NCBI GenBank assembly: GCA_964246985.1
Contig: CAXTSE010000009.1
Location: 62,001-126,000 of the forward strand
Reading direction: 5' to 3'
Source: CAXTSE01 sp964246985
GTDB lineage: Bacteria > Actinomycetota > Actinomycetes > Actinomycetales > Microbacteriaceae
DNA: 64,000 nucleotides
Part shown: positions 41,585 to 50,985 of the stretch, piece after piece
Position numbering within the stretch: position 1 is the first letter of the stretch
Layout: every line of letters begins with the position of its first letter
The notes under the pieces: model-generated
Databases searched by the model: none
Told to the model about the DNA's origin: nothing
What the model saw: the letters and a program-made list of their open reading frames with translations, nothing else
Made by a program: the position numbers and the translations under genes

Positions 41585-42295
41585 ATGACCGTCGCCGACC
41601 AGCTGGCCGCGTGGCTCGTCGACCTCGGCCCCGCGCTCTTCTACCTCGTCGTGTGGGGGCTCGTCTTCGCCGGCACCGCGGTGTTCGCGGGCGTCTTCAT
41701 CCCGTTCCTCACGGGCGACGCCCTGCTGTTCGGCGCGGGACTCGTGACCGCCTCGTCCGACTCGCTGTCGATCTGGGTGCTCGCGATCGGCGTCGGCATC
41801 GCCGCGTTCGCCGGAGACCAGGTCGGGTTCGTCCTCGGCCGACGGCTCGGACGCCCGTACCTGACCCGGCGACGCGGGCGCTGGGTCTCGTCCGCGATCC
41901 GCCGCACCGAGCGCTTCTACGAGCTGTTCGGGTGGTGGTCGGTCGTCGTGGCCCGCTACATCCCGTGGGGGCGCGTGTTCATCCCGCCCATCGCCGGGGT
42001 GGGCGGCATGTCCTACCTGCGCTTCGTCACCGCCAACCTCACCGGCGCGCTGAGCTGGGGGGTGCTCATCACGGTCGTCGGCTACCTCGCGGGGTCGAAT
42101 CCCGAGGTCCGCCCCGTCGCCTACGTGATCGCGGGCGTCATGATCACCGCGTCGATCGTGGCCGGCATCCGCGCATGGCTCCTCGATCGGCGCGCCCGCG
42201 CCCAGGAGCCGGACGCGGCCGTGGGGACCGGGACCGACTCGAGCCCGACCTCGACCCCGACACCGGCGCCCGCGCGGGGCGGGGCCGAGCTCTGA
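41585..42295 (+). CDS. DedA family (VTT domain) membrane protein
   Basis: This 236-aa protein has the DedA pattern: re-entrant segment FAGVFIPFLTGDALLFGAG, GDQVGFVLGRRLG, RYIPWGRVFIPPIAGVGGM. DedA/VTT proteins flip lipids such as undecaprenyl phosphate. The C-terminal 40 residues are Thr/Pro-rich. Next to a PAP2 phosphatase it suggests lipid-carrier recycling. Confidence 0.93.
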   Translation: MTVADQLAAWLVDLGPALFYLVVWGLVFAGTAVFAGVFIPFLTGDALLFGAGLVTASSDSLSIWVLAIGVGIAAFAGDQVGFVLGRRLGRPYLTRRRGRWVSSAIRRTERFYELFGWWSVVVARYIPWGRVFIPPIAGVGGMSYLRFVTANLTGALSWGVLITVVGYLAGSNPEVRPVAYVIAGVMITASIVAGIRAWLLDRRARAQEPDAAVGTGTDSSPTSTPTPAPARGGAEL

Positions 42296-43179
42296 CCGCC
42301 CCGCTCGCGTCGGACGCGCCGCTCGCGACGACCTCCCTGCAGCGCACCTACCGCTACCTGCGCCTCGCGATCGCCGGATGCGCGGGCGTCATCCTCGCCG
42401 CCGTCGCGATCGCCTCGGTGCAGCTCGGTGCCGTGCTCCCGTCGATCAGCGCCTACGCCTACTCGTCCGCGCGCACGCCGCTCACGGGCGCGCTGATCGC
42501 GGCCGCCATCGGCATGCTCGCCCTGTCGGGCCGTGGACTCGAGCGCGCGCTCATCGACGCCGCAGCCGTCGTGGCCCCGCTCGTCGCGCTGGTGCCCACG
42601 CGCATCGAGCCGGGCACGGTGCCCGGCCTCGACGTCTCCTGCGGCACGGGCGACAGCTGCGTGCCCGACTCCTCCCTGGCGGACATCGACACCGGCATCC
42701 TCACCTACCTGGTCGTCGGCACGATCGGGCTCGTCGCCGCGGTGCTGGTGGCGCGCCTGCAGAGCACGCTGCGTGCGTCCACCCCGTCCCTGCTCGCGGC
42801 TCTCGCCGTCGTCATCGTGGTCGGGGTGCTGTGGCTGGCCGCTCGACCGTTCCTGGAGGAGTGGGTGCACCTCATCGCCGCCGCCGTCTTCTTCGCCCTG
42901 ATCGCCGCGGTGGCGCTCCGCAGCATCCGCCCCTTCGACGGCGAGAAGCCGCGCAGTCGCGGGGTGCAGCTCGCCTTCGGGGCGATCGGCGTGGGGATCG
43001 CCGCCGACGTCGTCGCGCTCATCCTGGTCGGGGCGTTCGCGGGCGGCCCGACCGTCGCGGTGCTCGTCCTCGAGGTCGTCGCCCTGGCCCTGTTCACAGC
43101 CTTCTGGCTGCTCCAGTCCGGCCGCACCTGGGATTCAGCCGATCCCGCGTTCGTGCGCGCGCCGGCGGTCGGATCCTGA
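42292..43179 (+). CDS. Seven-span membrane protein, DUF998-like
   Basis: The frame is open from 42292 and codes for about 295 aa with seven hydrophobic segments and the pattern LPSISAYAYSSARTPLTGALIAA. There is no in-frame ATG or GTG near the beginning, but a CTG at 42292 overlaps the DedA stop as CTGA and precedes TAPLASD, so a coupled CTG start is the best choice. The function is unknown. Confidence 0.7.
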   Translation: MTAPLASDAPLATTSLQRTYRYLRLAIAGCAGVILAAVAIASVQLGAVLPSISAYAYSSARTPLTGALIAAAIGMLALSGRGLERALIDAAAVVAPLVALVPTRIEPGTVPGLDVSCGTGDSCVPDSSLADIDTGILTYLVVGTIGLVAAVLVARLQSTLRASTPSLLAALAVVIVVGVLWLAARPFLEEWVHLIAAAVFFALIAAVALRSIRPFDGEKPRSRGVQLAFGAIGVGIAADVVALILVGAFAGGPTVAVLVLEVVALALFTAFWLLQSGRTWDSADPAFVRAPAVGS

Positions 43180-43231
43180 GCGCAGCCTCCGATTCACACG
43201 ACCCGCCCGGCGGATGCGCTGTGCTGGCGGC

Positions 43232-43450
43232 ATGACGAACGCATCCGACCCAGCAGACACGTCCGCGGCAGCGGCGACCCCGACCCACGACGACCTGGCG
43301 CCGGCAGCGCCGGACGTCGACGAGGAGGCGCACCGCGGCGACGACGTCGGCGACCAGTTCGCGATCGGGCTCGCCAGCTCGAGCACCGGCGGTGCCGCGG
43401 CGGCGGTCGAGCCCCAGGCCGACCCGCCCCTGCCGGGCGAGAGCGACTGA
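43232..43450 (+). CDS. Small acidic hypothetical protein
   Basis: This 72-aa, Ala/Asp/Pro-rich protein (MTNASDPADTSAAAATPTHD) appears disordered. It converges on the large surface-protein gene. No function is recognised. Confidence 0.55.
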   Translation: MTNASDPADTSAAAATPTHDDLAPAAPDVDEEAHRGDDVGDQFAIGLASSSTGGAAAAVEPQADPPLPGESD

Positions 43451-43520
43451 CGAGAGCGCTTCACGACGACGGCTGCCGCCGATCGCGAGACCGGGGGCAG
43501 CCGTCGACTCGGCCCGTGGA

Positions 43521-46500
43521 TCAGCCGACGAGCAGGTGGGCTCCGCGGCGACGACGACGAGCGCCGACCAGGAGGCCGAGTCCCGTGAGCAGCAGCGCGC
43601 CGGCGGCGGCCGTCGCTCCGACGGGCAGGCCGGAGCCGGTGACCGCCAGCCCGGTCGCCGCGCTGGTGACGGGCACGGCCGCGACGGTGATCGCGATCCG
43701 GCTGCCCGTCGAGGCGCTGTAGGTGGCGTCGCCCGAGTAGTACGGAGTCACGCCCGTGGTTCCGAGCGCGAGCGGCCCGGCCGTGCAGGTGCGGGTCGGC
43801 AGCGTCGTGGTGCAGAGCACGGTGCCGTTGTCGTCACGGAACTGGACCGTTCCCGTCGCCCCGGCCGGGATGCCGGTGACCGTCACCGGCACCTGCTGGC
43901 CGACCGTCGCGCTGGCCGGAGCCGTCGCCACGGGAGTGGACGGCGCCGGGTCGACCTGGATCGTCAGCGGGGCCGACGTCGAGCCCTGGTTGTTCGTGTC
44001 GCCCGAGTAGACGGCCACGATCTGGTGCGTGCCCACGGGGAGGGTGGCCGGCAGGTCGCAGCTGGTCGCCGGCAGCGTCGTCGTGCAGAGCACGGTGCCG
44101 CTCGGGTCGCGGAACTCGACCGTGCCGGTCGCGGCGGTCGCACCGGTCGGCAGACCGGTCGCCGCGACGGCGATCGGCGTGCCGAAGACGGCGGTCGCCC
44201 CACCCGGCGCCGTGGCGGTCACGGTGGTCGGCCTGGCGACGACCGACAGCGCGGCCGGAGCCGACGTGGCGCCGGCGTGGTTGGTGTCGCCCGAGTAGAC
44301 GCCGGTGATGGCGTAGGTGCCCACCGGCAGCCCGGCCGGAGCGGTGCATGACGTGGCCGGCAGCGTCGCCGTGCAGAGCACGGTGCCGTCTGCGGCGCGG
44401 AACTCGACGGTGCCCGTAGATCCCGCGGTGATGCCGAACACGGTGAGCGTGGCCGGTGTGCCGAAGACGCTCGACCCGCCCGTGGTGACGGTGATCGTGC
44501 CGGGGATGGCCGTGGTCACCTCGAGGTCGGCGGGCGCCGACGTCGAGCCCGCGTGGTTGGCGTCGCCGCTGTAGACGGCGGTCACCGTGTAGTCGCCGAC
44601 CGGCAAGGTCACCGACGTCTGGCAGGCGTTCGCCGGCAGGGTCGTCGAGCAGAGGACGGTGCCGTCGGCCGCGCGGAACTCCACGGTGCCCGTCGCGCCG
44701 GCCGGGAGGCCGGTGCCGGTGACGGTGGCGGGAGTGCCGTAGGGAACGCTGCCGCCGTTGCTGACGGTGACGCCAACCGCGGTGGCCGCGCGGGTGACCT
44801 GAAGAGGCTCGGCCGTCGAGCTGGATCCCGTGTGGTTGGCGTCGCCCAGATAGACGGCGGTCACCGAATAGGTGCCGACGGCCAGCGTGGTCGAGGTCGC
44901 GCAGTCGAGGTCGGGCAGTGTCGCGGCGCAGAGCACCGTGCCATCAGCCGCGCGGAACTCGACAGTGCCGGTGGCACCGGCGGGCAGACCGCCCGCGAGG
45001 AGGGTCGACGGCGTGCCGTAGGCGACCGACGCCGGCGTGACGGTGAGCGTCACAGCAGTCGTGGCGGCCGCGACCGTGAGAGCCTCGGGGCCGTCGGCGG
45101 CCGACGTGTGCCGGGCGTCGCCGGAGTAGGTCGCCGTCACCTGGTAGCTGCCGACGGGCAGAGTGGCCGAGGTGGAGCAGCTCCACGGTGCGCCGGTCGC
45201 CGCGCAGAGCACGCTGCCGTCGGCAGCGCGGTATGTGACGGTCCCGGTCGCCCCTGCGGGCACACCGCTCACCGTCAGCGAGGAGGTCTGGCCGTAGGTG
45301 AGCGAGGGCGTGACGACGGTCTCGGAGATCGTCACCGGGATGAGCACGACCTCGAGGTCGATGGGCGCGGCGGTCGAGGGAGCGTTGCGTGCGTCGCCGC
45401 TGTAGGTCGCGGTGATCGAGTAGGTGCCGACCGCGAGGGTGGCGGGAGTCGCGCAGGTCCACGGGGCGGCCGACGACGTGCACACGAGCACCCCGTTCTG
45501 GTCGCGGTACTCGACGGTGCCGGTGGCGCCGGCGGGGACACCGGTGACGCTCAGGGTCGGCGTCTCGCCGTAGGTGATGGATGCGTCGCTGATGGCCGAG
45601 ACGATGGTGCTGGTGCGCTTCGTCACCTCGAGCGCCGTCGGCGCGCTGGTGGACGCCGCGTGGCTGGCGTCGCCCGAGTAGACGGCGGTCACCTGGTAGG
45701 TGCCGACGGCCAGGGTCGTCGCGGTGTCGCAGTCCGTGTCGGGGAGCGTCGCGGTGCAGAGCACCGTGCCGTCCGCCGCGCGGAACTCGACGGTGCCCGT
45801 GGCGCCGGCCGGAAGCGAGCCGGCGGTGAGGGTCGACGGGGATCCGTACTCCACCGTGGCGGGCGCGATGGTCAGCGTCACCGCGGTGGAGGCCGCTGTG
45901 ACCTGGATCGTGACGGTCGACGACGCGACGCCGCCGCGCCCGTCCGAGACCTGGTAGGTGAAGCTGTCGGATCCCGTGTAGCCCGCGGTGGGCGTGTACT
46001 GGAAGGTGCCGTCGCCCAGGGTGACCACGGTGCCGTGCGCCGGAGTGCTGGTCGACGTCGCCGTGAGGGTGTCGCCGTCGGGGTCGGTGTCGCCGGTGCG
46101 GGCGTCGACGATGACCGGGGTGCCGGCCGTCGTGGTGGCCGTGTCGGCGACCGCGGTGGGCGCCGAGTTGATGCTCGTCAGAGTGACGTTCGCCGGAGCG
46201 GACCCGCCGCGCGCATCCTGCACCATGTAGCTGAACACCTCGGTCTGTCCGACGGGCAGTCCAGCCGGCGGCGGGGTGTACGTGATGGCGCCGCCGGCGA
46301 GGGTGACGGTGCCGCCCTTGGAGGTCGTCGCCGTGCCCGAACCGGACACGACGGTGCCGTTGACCGTGACGCTGCGGATGCTGAGGGCGTCGCCGTTCGC
46401 GTCCGTGTCGTTGCCGAGCACGGGGACGGCCGTCGGCACGGAGTGGCTCACGTTGCGGGTGTCGTCGACCGCGACGGGCACGGTGTTGACGACATCGACG

Positions 46501-48356
46501 CGCACGACGCCGGTGGTGCGGTTGCCGGCCGAGTCCTGGACCGTGTAGGTGAAGACATCGCGACCCGCGAAGCCGGGGTTCGGGGTGTACGTGACCGTGC
46601 CGCCCGAGACGACGACGGTGCCGCCGGCTGCATCGGTGACGTCGACGAGCGTGATCGTGTCGTTCTCGGGATCGGTGGCGCCGCCGAGGACGTTGACCGA
46701 GATGCTCGGGGTCGTGGTCGTCGGGGTGATCGAGACGACGCGGCTCGGGGCGACAGGCGGCTGGTTGGTGGCACCCGCGGCGGGGACGACGTTGACGACC
46801 ACGTTGCTGACCGAGGCGTTGCGGGCCTGGGTCGTCTTGCCGCGGTAGGTCAGGTCGGCGACGTTCACGATGCCCTGCGCGGCGACGGCGCCCGTGATGA
46901 CGGCGTCGAATCCGACGGTGTGGACGGCGACCGCGGGGGTCGCGGGGTTGTAGGTGGCCACGTCGCCGCCGAGGGCTGCGTTGGCTCCGATGCCCACACG
47001 CCCGGTGATGGCACCGCCGTTGGGTCCGACCGCGAAGTCGGCCTGGTCGTCGCCCGCCGCATCCGTGCGGGACGTGCCGTCGATGGTGATCGAGCCGGGC
47101 ACGTAGACCGTGCCGGTCGGGATCGCGTCGAAGAAGGTCGACTCGGCGGAGGTGTCGAGTCCATCGTTGCGCATCGAGACGGAGTAGCGGATCGTGTCGC
47201 CGATGTCGAAGAGGCCGTTGGAGTTCACGTCGTTCTGCAGCGTCGCGGTCTTGGTGCCGTTGAGCTTCGGGTCGTACAGCTCGGTGGCGAAGGTGATGAT
47301 GCCGGGGTAGTACGTCTCCGAGGCCGTGTTGACGGTGATGCTCGCGCTCGTCGCCCCGTTCGGCACCAGGTTGTCGGGCGCCTGGAACAGGTCCGCATCC
47401 ATGCCGAGCTGGTTGGTGTAGGCCGGGTTGCGGCCCGCCACCTGCGCGCCGCGGTTGCTGATCGTCGAGTTGAAGACGTCGTTGACCGGGTTCAGCCCGT
47501 CGGTGAGAGCGGTGCCGTTGAGGGTCATCGAGTCTCCGACGGAACCCCGGTCGCCCTCCCAGACCACGGCGCCGACGGTGGTCTTCACCGTGCCGGCGGG
47601 AGGCGTCAGGAAGCCGTTGACTGTGAACGTGGCGGTGTTGTCCGAGGCGGGGTTGGTCTGGATGATGCCGAAGCCCTTGAAGATGGTCAGGTTGCGCATG
47701 GCGGCCGACGGGTCGGCCACGGCGACGACGAGTGCCCAGCCCGCGTAGTTGTCGGTGTTGCCGCTGCTCGACTGCACGTTCGCGACGGTGTAGACGCCCG
47801 AGCCGGCGGCCTTCACAGTGTCGGTGACGTCGACGTAGCCCTGGTAGCCGACCGCCCCGCTGCCCGCGTTGACATCCACCGAGCCCGTGAGGGCCTGCGT
47901 CGTCGTTCCCGCGCCGTTCGGGACGGTGAAGCGGACGTTGCCGCGCAGCGCGGGGTCGGCGTTGGCGGTGCCCGAGGTCGTCGGGGTACGGCCGCTCCAG
48001 ACCAGGGCGGCGAAGAGCACGGAGCCGTCCGTCGGCACCGTGAGCGTGGCCGACGACGAGTTGAAGGTGCCCGCATCGCTGTCGACGTCGACGAAGCGCG
48101 AGGTGAAGTCGTTGTTCTTGGAGCCACCCGCGGTGGCGCTCTGGGCCGTCGTGCAGGTCGCGCTGGTGACGCACGTCTCGAGGGTGTTGGCCGCCATGAT
48201 GATGTCGCCGTTCACGTTGGTGGTGAACACGCGCGAGAACGGCGAGGTGATCGCGGCGCTGGCGGGCTCGGACGCGACGATGCCGCCGGCGAGCAGGCCG
48301 CCGAGGACGCTGGCGACGAGGGCGAGCACGGCGAATCGACGGGCGCGACGGAACAT
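43521..48356 (-). CDS. Large Ig-repeat surface protein with LAxTG-type anchor
   Basis: This 1611-aa protein has a Sec signal (about 1-35, ASA cleavage site), an N-terminal beta domain (to about 365), a DUF11-like domain (about 366-500), three tandem cadherin-like domains (about 545-825, e.g. NPGFAGRDVFTYTVQDSAG) and then eight Ig-like repeats of about 92 residues (LPAGATGTVEFRAADGTVLC...VGTYQVTAVYSGD). Each repeat keeps two Cys (after VLC and about 12 later), likely disulphide-bonded. The end is LAVTG (1570-1574), a membrane span and RRRRR, fitting a class E sortase signal. It may be an adhesin. GGAG lies 8 bp before the ATG. Confidence 0.92.
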   Translation of the reverse strand: MFRRARRFAVLALVASVLGGLLAGGIVASEPASAAITSPFSRVFTTNVNGDIIMAANTLETCVTSATCTTAQSATAGGSKNNDFTSRFVDVDSDAGTFNSSSATLTVPTDGSVLFAALVWSGRTPTTSGTANADPALRGNVRFTVPNGAGTTTQALTGSVDVNAGSGAVGYQGYVDVTDTVKAAGSGVYTVANVQSSSGNTDNYAGWALVVAVADPSAAMRNLTIFKGFGIIQTNPASDNTATFTVNGFLTPPAGTVKTTVGAVVWEGDRGSVGDSMTLNGTALTDGLNPVNDVFNSTISNRGAQVAGRNPAYTNQLGMDADLFQAPDNLVPNGATSASITVNTASETYYPGIITFATELYDPKLNGTKTATLQNDVNSNGLFDIGDTIRYSVSMRNDGLDTSAESTFFDAIPTGTVYVPGSITIDGTSRTDAAGDDQADFAVGPNGGAITGRVGIGANAALGGDVATYNPATPAVAVHTVGFDAVITGAVAAQGIVNVADLTYRGKTTQARNASVSNVVVNVVPAAGATNQPPVAPSRVVSITPTTTTPSISVNVLGGATDPENDTITLVDVTDAAGGTVVVSGGTVTYTPNPGFAGRDVFTYTVQDSAGNRTTGVVRVDVVNTVPVAVDDTRNVSHSVPTAVPVLGNDTDANGDALSIRSVTVNGTVVSGSGTATTSKGGTVTLAGGAITYTPPPAGLPVGQTEVFSYMVQDARGGSAPANVTLTSINSAPTAVADTATTTAGTPVIVDARTGDTDPDGDTLTATSTSTPAHGTVVTLGDGTFQYTPTAGYTGSDSFTYQVSDGRGGVASSTVTIQVTAASTAVTLTIAPATVEYGSPSTLTAGSLPAGATGTVEFRAADGTVLCTATLPDTDCDTATTLAVGTYQVTAVYSGDASHAASTSAPTALEVTKRTSTIVSAISDASITYGETPTLSVTGVPAGATGTVEYRDQNGVLVCTSSAAPWTCATPATLAVGTYSITATYSGDARNAPSTAAPIDLEVVLIPVTISETVVTPSLTYGQTSSLTVSGVPAGATGTVTYRAADGSVLCAATGAPWSCSTSATLPVGSYQVTATYSGDARHTSAADGPEALTVAAATTAVTLTVTPASVAYGTPSTLLAGGLPAGATGTVEFRAADGTVLCAATLPDLDCATSTTLAVGTYSVTAVYLGDANHTGSSSTAEPLQVTRAATAVGVTVSNGGSVPYGTPATVTGTGLPAGATGTVEFRAADGTVLCSTTLPANACQTSVTLPVGDYTVTAVYSGDANHAGSTSAPADLEVTTAIPGTITVTTGGSSVFGTPATLTVFGITAGSTGTVEFRAADGTVLCTATLPATSCTAPAGLPVGTYAITGVYSGDTNHAGATSAPAALSVVARPTTVTATAPGGATAVFGTPIAVAATGLPTGATAATGTVEFRDPSGTVLCTTTLPATSCDLPATLPVGTHQIVAVYSGDTNNQGSTSAPLTIQVDPAPSTPVATAPASATVGQQVPVTVTGIPAGATGTVQFRDDNGTVLCTTTLPTRTCTAGPLALGTTGVTPYYSGDATYSASTGSRIAITVAAVPVTSAATGLAVTGSGLPVGATAAAGALLLTGLGLLVGARRRRRGAHLLVG

Positions 48357-48520
48357 AGAGGTACTCCAGAAGGAAGGCCGCGGCTCGATTTCGGATTCGG
48401 ACGTGAGCTAGGTGCGGCTCCCACGTCGGCTTCTCCACCGTATCGACGGCGCCGCGCTCAGCCCAGACATCGCTGTACCCCAGAGGGGGTCGCCCCCACG
48501 CGGGAGGCAGAACCGCTGGT

Positions 48521-49306
48521 CTAGCCCTGTTCGGGGGTCTCTGCGGGGCGCCGGACCAGAGTGAAGTGGTCCCGCTCCGCGGCCGCATGGAAGCCGCGCG
48601 CATCGAACATCACCCGGCGGCCGGTGAACGAGTCGGCCTCGGACTCGGCGGCCGTCCGCCGTGGATAGCCCTCGATGTGTCGTGCTCCGCGGGCAGCGCC
48701 GTCTGCGACGACGCGATCGAGCAGGGCCGAGGCGATGCCATGCCCGCGATAGGGCGGGGCGATGACGAAGCAGGACACGCCGGCGACCGAGTCGGGTGCC
48801 GGACCGCCCGGATCGACGCCGTCGTACTTCGCATAGGTCGACCGGAGCGACGCATTGACCCAGCCCACGGCTCGGCCGTCGACATACGCGAGGTAGCCCC
48901 GCGTCGCGCCTGAGCGCAATCGCTCGACCATCTCCGCGCGCACGGCTCGCCAGGGGCGCTCGGGACCATCACCCGAGTGGGGATGCAGGCAGTAGCAGGA
49001 TCCCCAGTCGGGATTGTCGGGGAAGGCATCTCGGTCGAACAGTCGCAGCCAGTCGTCGATGCGATCCGCCGAGACAGGATGAACGTCGATCGTGCCGATC
49101 GAGGGTCGCCGACCGACAGGGCCGTCCGCGCGCACCGACGCCTCCGCGAAGTTGCGCGCCCAGATGCGGAGCTCGTCGTCGGGGTAGGCGACGTCATGGG
49201 TCGCGCGCACGTGCGCGACGAACCGGTCGACGAGCGTCTCGACAGACGAGTCCCCCTCGCCCTCGGCGTCGAGCCGCACGTCGCCGTCGAAGCACCCGAT
49301 CCACAT
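48521..49306 (-). CDS. GNAT family N-acetyltransferase
   Basis: This 261-aa protein has a GNAT domain in the C-terminal half: VAGVSCFVIAPPYRGHGIASALLDRVV contains the acetyl-CoA-binding RGHGIA. The N-terminal 80 residues are an extra region. ATG 49306 (MWIGCFDGDV) is preferred to 49354. The substrate is unknown. Confidence 0.85.
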   Translation of the reverse strand: MWIGCFDGDVRLDAEGEGDSSVETLVDRFVAHVRATHDVAYPDDELRIWARNFAEASVRADGPVGRRPSIGTIDVHPVSADRIDDWLRLFDRDAFPDNPDWGSCYCLHPHSGDGPERPWRAVRAEMVERLRSGATRGYLAYVDGRAVGWVNASLRSTYAKYDGVDPGGPAPDSVAGVSCFVIAPPYRGHGIASALLDRVVADGAARGARHIEGYPRRTAAESEADSFTGRRVMFDARGFHAAAERDHFTLVRRPAETPEQG

Positions 49307-49387
49307 CGCGGCCCCCTCGCCGGGACGCCACAAGGCTGTCCCTCTCCCGACCACGGTATGCCGGGCCGGCGACGGAGGGCAAAGAAA

Positions 49388-49409
49388 ACTCCCCGGCAGG
49401 CCGGGGAGT
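49388..49409 (-). terminator. Rho-independent terminator of tRNA-Ser(GCU)
   Basis: A perfect 9-bp stem (ACTCCCCGG/CCGGGGAGT) with a 4-base loop, followed on the minus strand by TTTCTTT, lies 4 bp downstream of the tRNA 3' end. Confidence 0.9.
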
Positions 49410-49413
49410 GGAG

Positions 49414-49502
49414 CGGAGACGGAGGGATTTGAACCCTCGGAACCCTTGCGGGTTCTCCACCTTAGCAGGGTGGTGCACTCGACCGGACTATGCGACGTCT
49501 CC
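49414..49502 (-). tRNA. tRNA-Ser(GCU)
   Basis: An 89-nt class II tRNA: acceptor GGAGACG/CGTCTCC with discriminator G, anticodon stem CCACC/GGTGG with anticodon GCT, long variable arm (GAACCCGCAAGGGTTC), T-arm GGGTTCAAATCCC. Confidence 0.95.
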
Positions 49503-49538
49503 CGGTAACGCCTTCACATCATAGCCGGGCGGAGGCGC

Positions 49539-50804
49539 CTAGTTGTTCGCGACCGAGCAGGTGTAGGTCGCCGCCGACTGCCCCTTGAGACCGGGGATGA
49601 CGACGGCCTCGGGCAGCGGCGCAGCGGGTGCCGTGGTCTCGGTCGGCGCCGGTGTCGCGGCCGGATCCGACGTCGCGGCGGGGTCGGGGACCGTCGGCGC
49701 GGGGGCGTTCGGGTCGACCGTCGAGCCGCCGTTGGCGCCTTCGAGCGCGTTGGCGTCGAGCCCGATCGGCTTGTCCTCCTTGATGGCGGCGAACAGCGCC
49801 GTGGCGACACCCGTGATCGGCGCGACCTTGCCCTGGTAGATGCCGCCGACTCCGGTGCGCGACGGGTACCGCACGAAGACGATGTTCTCGAGCGGGATGT
49901 CCTTCAGGACGAGCGCCACCGAGGCGAGCGTGTCGAGGTTCGAGAAGTTCTGCGACAGCGTGATGTTCTGCGTGGCCGCCGACGCGATCCCGTACAGCTT
50001 GCCGAAGTCGGTGAGGGTGTCGTCGCTCTTGATCTTGCGCACCAGCGACGAGAGGAAGACCTGCTGCGACCCGATCCGCCCGAGGTCGCTGCCGTCGCCG
50101 ACCCCGTGGCGGCTGCGCAGGAACGCGAGCGCGTCGACCCCGGCGATCTCGGTGGTGCCGGCCTGCAGGTTGAGTCCCGTGTACGGGTCGTTGACCGCCT
50201 CGTTGATGCACACCGGCACGCCGCCGACCGCCCCGGTCATCGCGATGACGCCCTGGAAGGTGATGAGGCCGGCGAACTGGATCTCGAGTCCGGTGAGGTT
50301 CTGCACCGTCTTCACCGTGCAGTCGAGGCCGCCGTAGTACAGCGTGACGTTGATCGGCTGGCCGGACGCCGGTCCGCCGTTCTCGCACTCGGGCAGCGGC
50401 ACAACGAGGTCGCGGGGGAAGCTGACGACGGTGGCGCTGGTCTGGTCCTGGGCGACGTGCATCAGCATGGTGACGTCGTTGAGCACCGACGACTCCTTGC
50501 CGCCGATGCCGCCCTGGCCCTCACGGGTGTCGCTTCCGACGAGCAGGATGTTGAACCCGCCGTCGAAGGCGGCGATGTTGGGCGGCGGGCCCTGGGTGTC
50601 GGCCTCGATCGTGGTGGTCGTGATGTTGCTCCGCAAGCTCGACAGCGTGATGCCGGCGACCGATCCGCCGGCGACCATCGCGATGGCGAGGGTGGCGGCG
50701 ATGAAGCCCAGGGCGTTCCGCCAGGCGACCGACTTCTTGAGCTTGCCGTGGCGGGTGACCGGCCGCGGGGTCGCGGCCTTGCGTGCGCTCGCGCGATCGC
50801 TCAT
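49539..50804 (-). CDS. LytR-CpsA-Psr (LCP) family protein
   Basis: This 421-aa protein has a short cytoplasmic basic start, one membrane span (about 27-50) and an extracytoplasmic LCP domain with ILLVGSDTREG and VVSFPRDLVVPLP (Arg/Asp that contact polyprenyl phosphate), SRHGVGDGSDLGRI. LCP enzymes attach glycopolymers from undecaprenyl carriers to peptidoglycan. The C-terminal 80 residues are Pro/Ala/Thr-rich. ATG 50804 (MSDRASARK) is chosen because further upstream codons run into tRNA-Ser. Confidence 0.92.
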   Translation of the reverse strand: MSDRASARKAATPRPVTRHGKLKKSVAWRNALGFIAATLAIAMVAGGSVAGITLSSLRSNITTTTIEADTQGPPPNIAAFDGGFNILLVGSDTREGQGGIGGKESSVLNDVTMLMHVAQDQTSATVVSFPRDLVVPLPECENGGPASGQPINVTLYYGGLDCTVKTVQNLTGLEIQFAGLITFQGVIAMTGAVGGVPVCINEAVNDPYTGLNLQAGTTEIAGVDALAFLRSRHGVGDGSDLGRIGSQQVFLSSLVRKIKSDDTLTDFGKLYGIASAATQNITLSQNFSNLDTLASVALVLKDIPLENIVFVRYPSRTGVGGIYQGKVAPITGVATALFAAIKEDKPIGLDANALEGANGGSTVDPNAPAPTVPDPAATSDPAATPAPTETTAPAAPLPEAVVIPGLKGQSAATYTCSVANN

Positions 50805-50862
50805 CGGCAGTACCTCGAATTCCTCGTCTGGCTGGGCGGGGAGCTGTGTCCGAACTCGGATG

Positions 50863-50947
50863 CGGAGGGCGTGGGATTCGAACCCACGAGACATTTCTGC
50901 CCACCAGTTTTCAAGACTGGCTCCATCGGCCACTCGGACAGCCCTCC
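50863..50947 (-). tRNA. tRNA-Ser(UGA)
   Basis: An 85-nt class II tRNA: acceptor GGAGGGC/GCCCTCC with discriminator G, anticodon stem CCAGT/ACTGG with anticodon TGA, variable arm and T-arm GGGTTCGAATCCC. Confidence 0.95.
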
Positions 50948-50985
50948 AGGGGTGACCGAAGGTGAGTGTATCCGATGGGCGGCTG

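Noticed and set aside
44553..48524. A 1323-codon open frame on the plus strand
   Set aside because: It is antisense to the surface-protein gene; its composition (Arg/Val/Gly/Ala repeats without hydrophobic cores) is that of a shadow frame produced by high GC and repeats. The minus-strand frame has a signal peptide and folded domains.
44944..48603. A 1219-codon minus-strand frame overlapping the surface gene
   Set aside because: It is Arg/His-rich throughout without any domain; it is the out-of-phase shadow of the real gene.
50805..50933. Longer LCP protein starting at 50933
   Set aside because: The extra 43 codons run through tRNA-Ser(UGA) on the same strand; ATG 50804 gives the normal cytoplasmic start before the membrane span.
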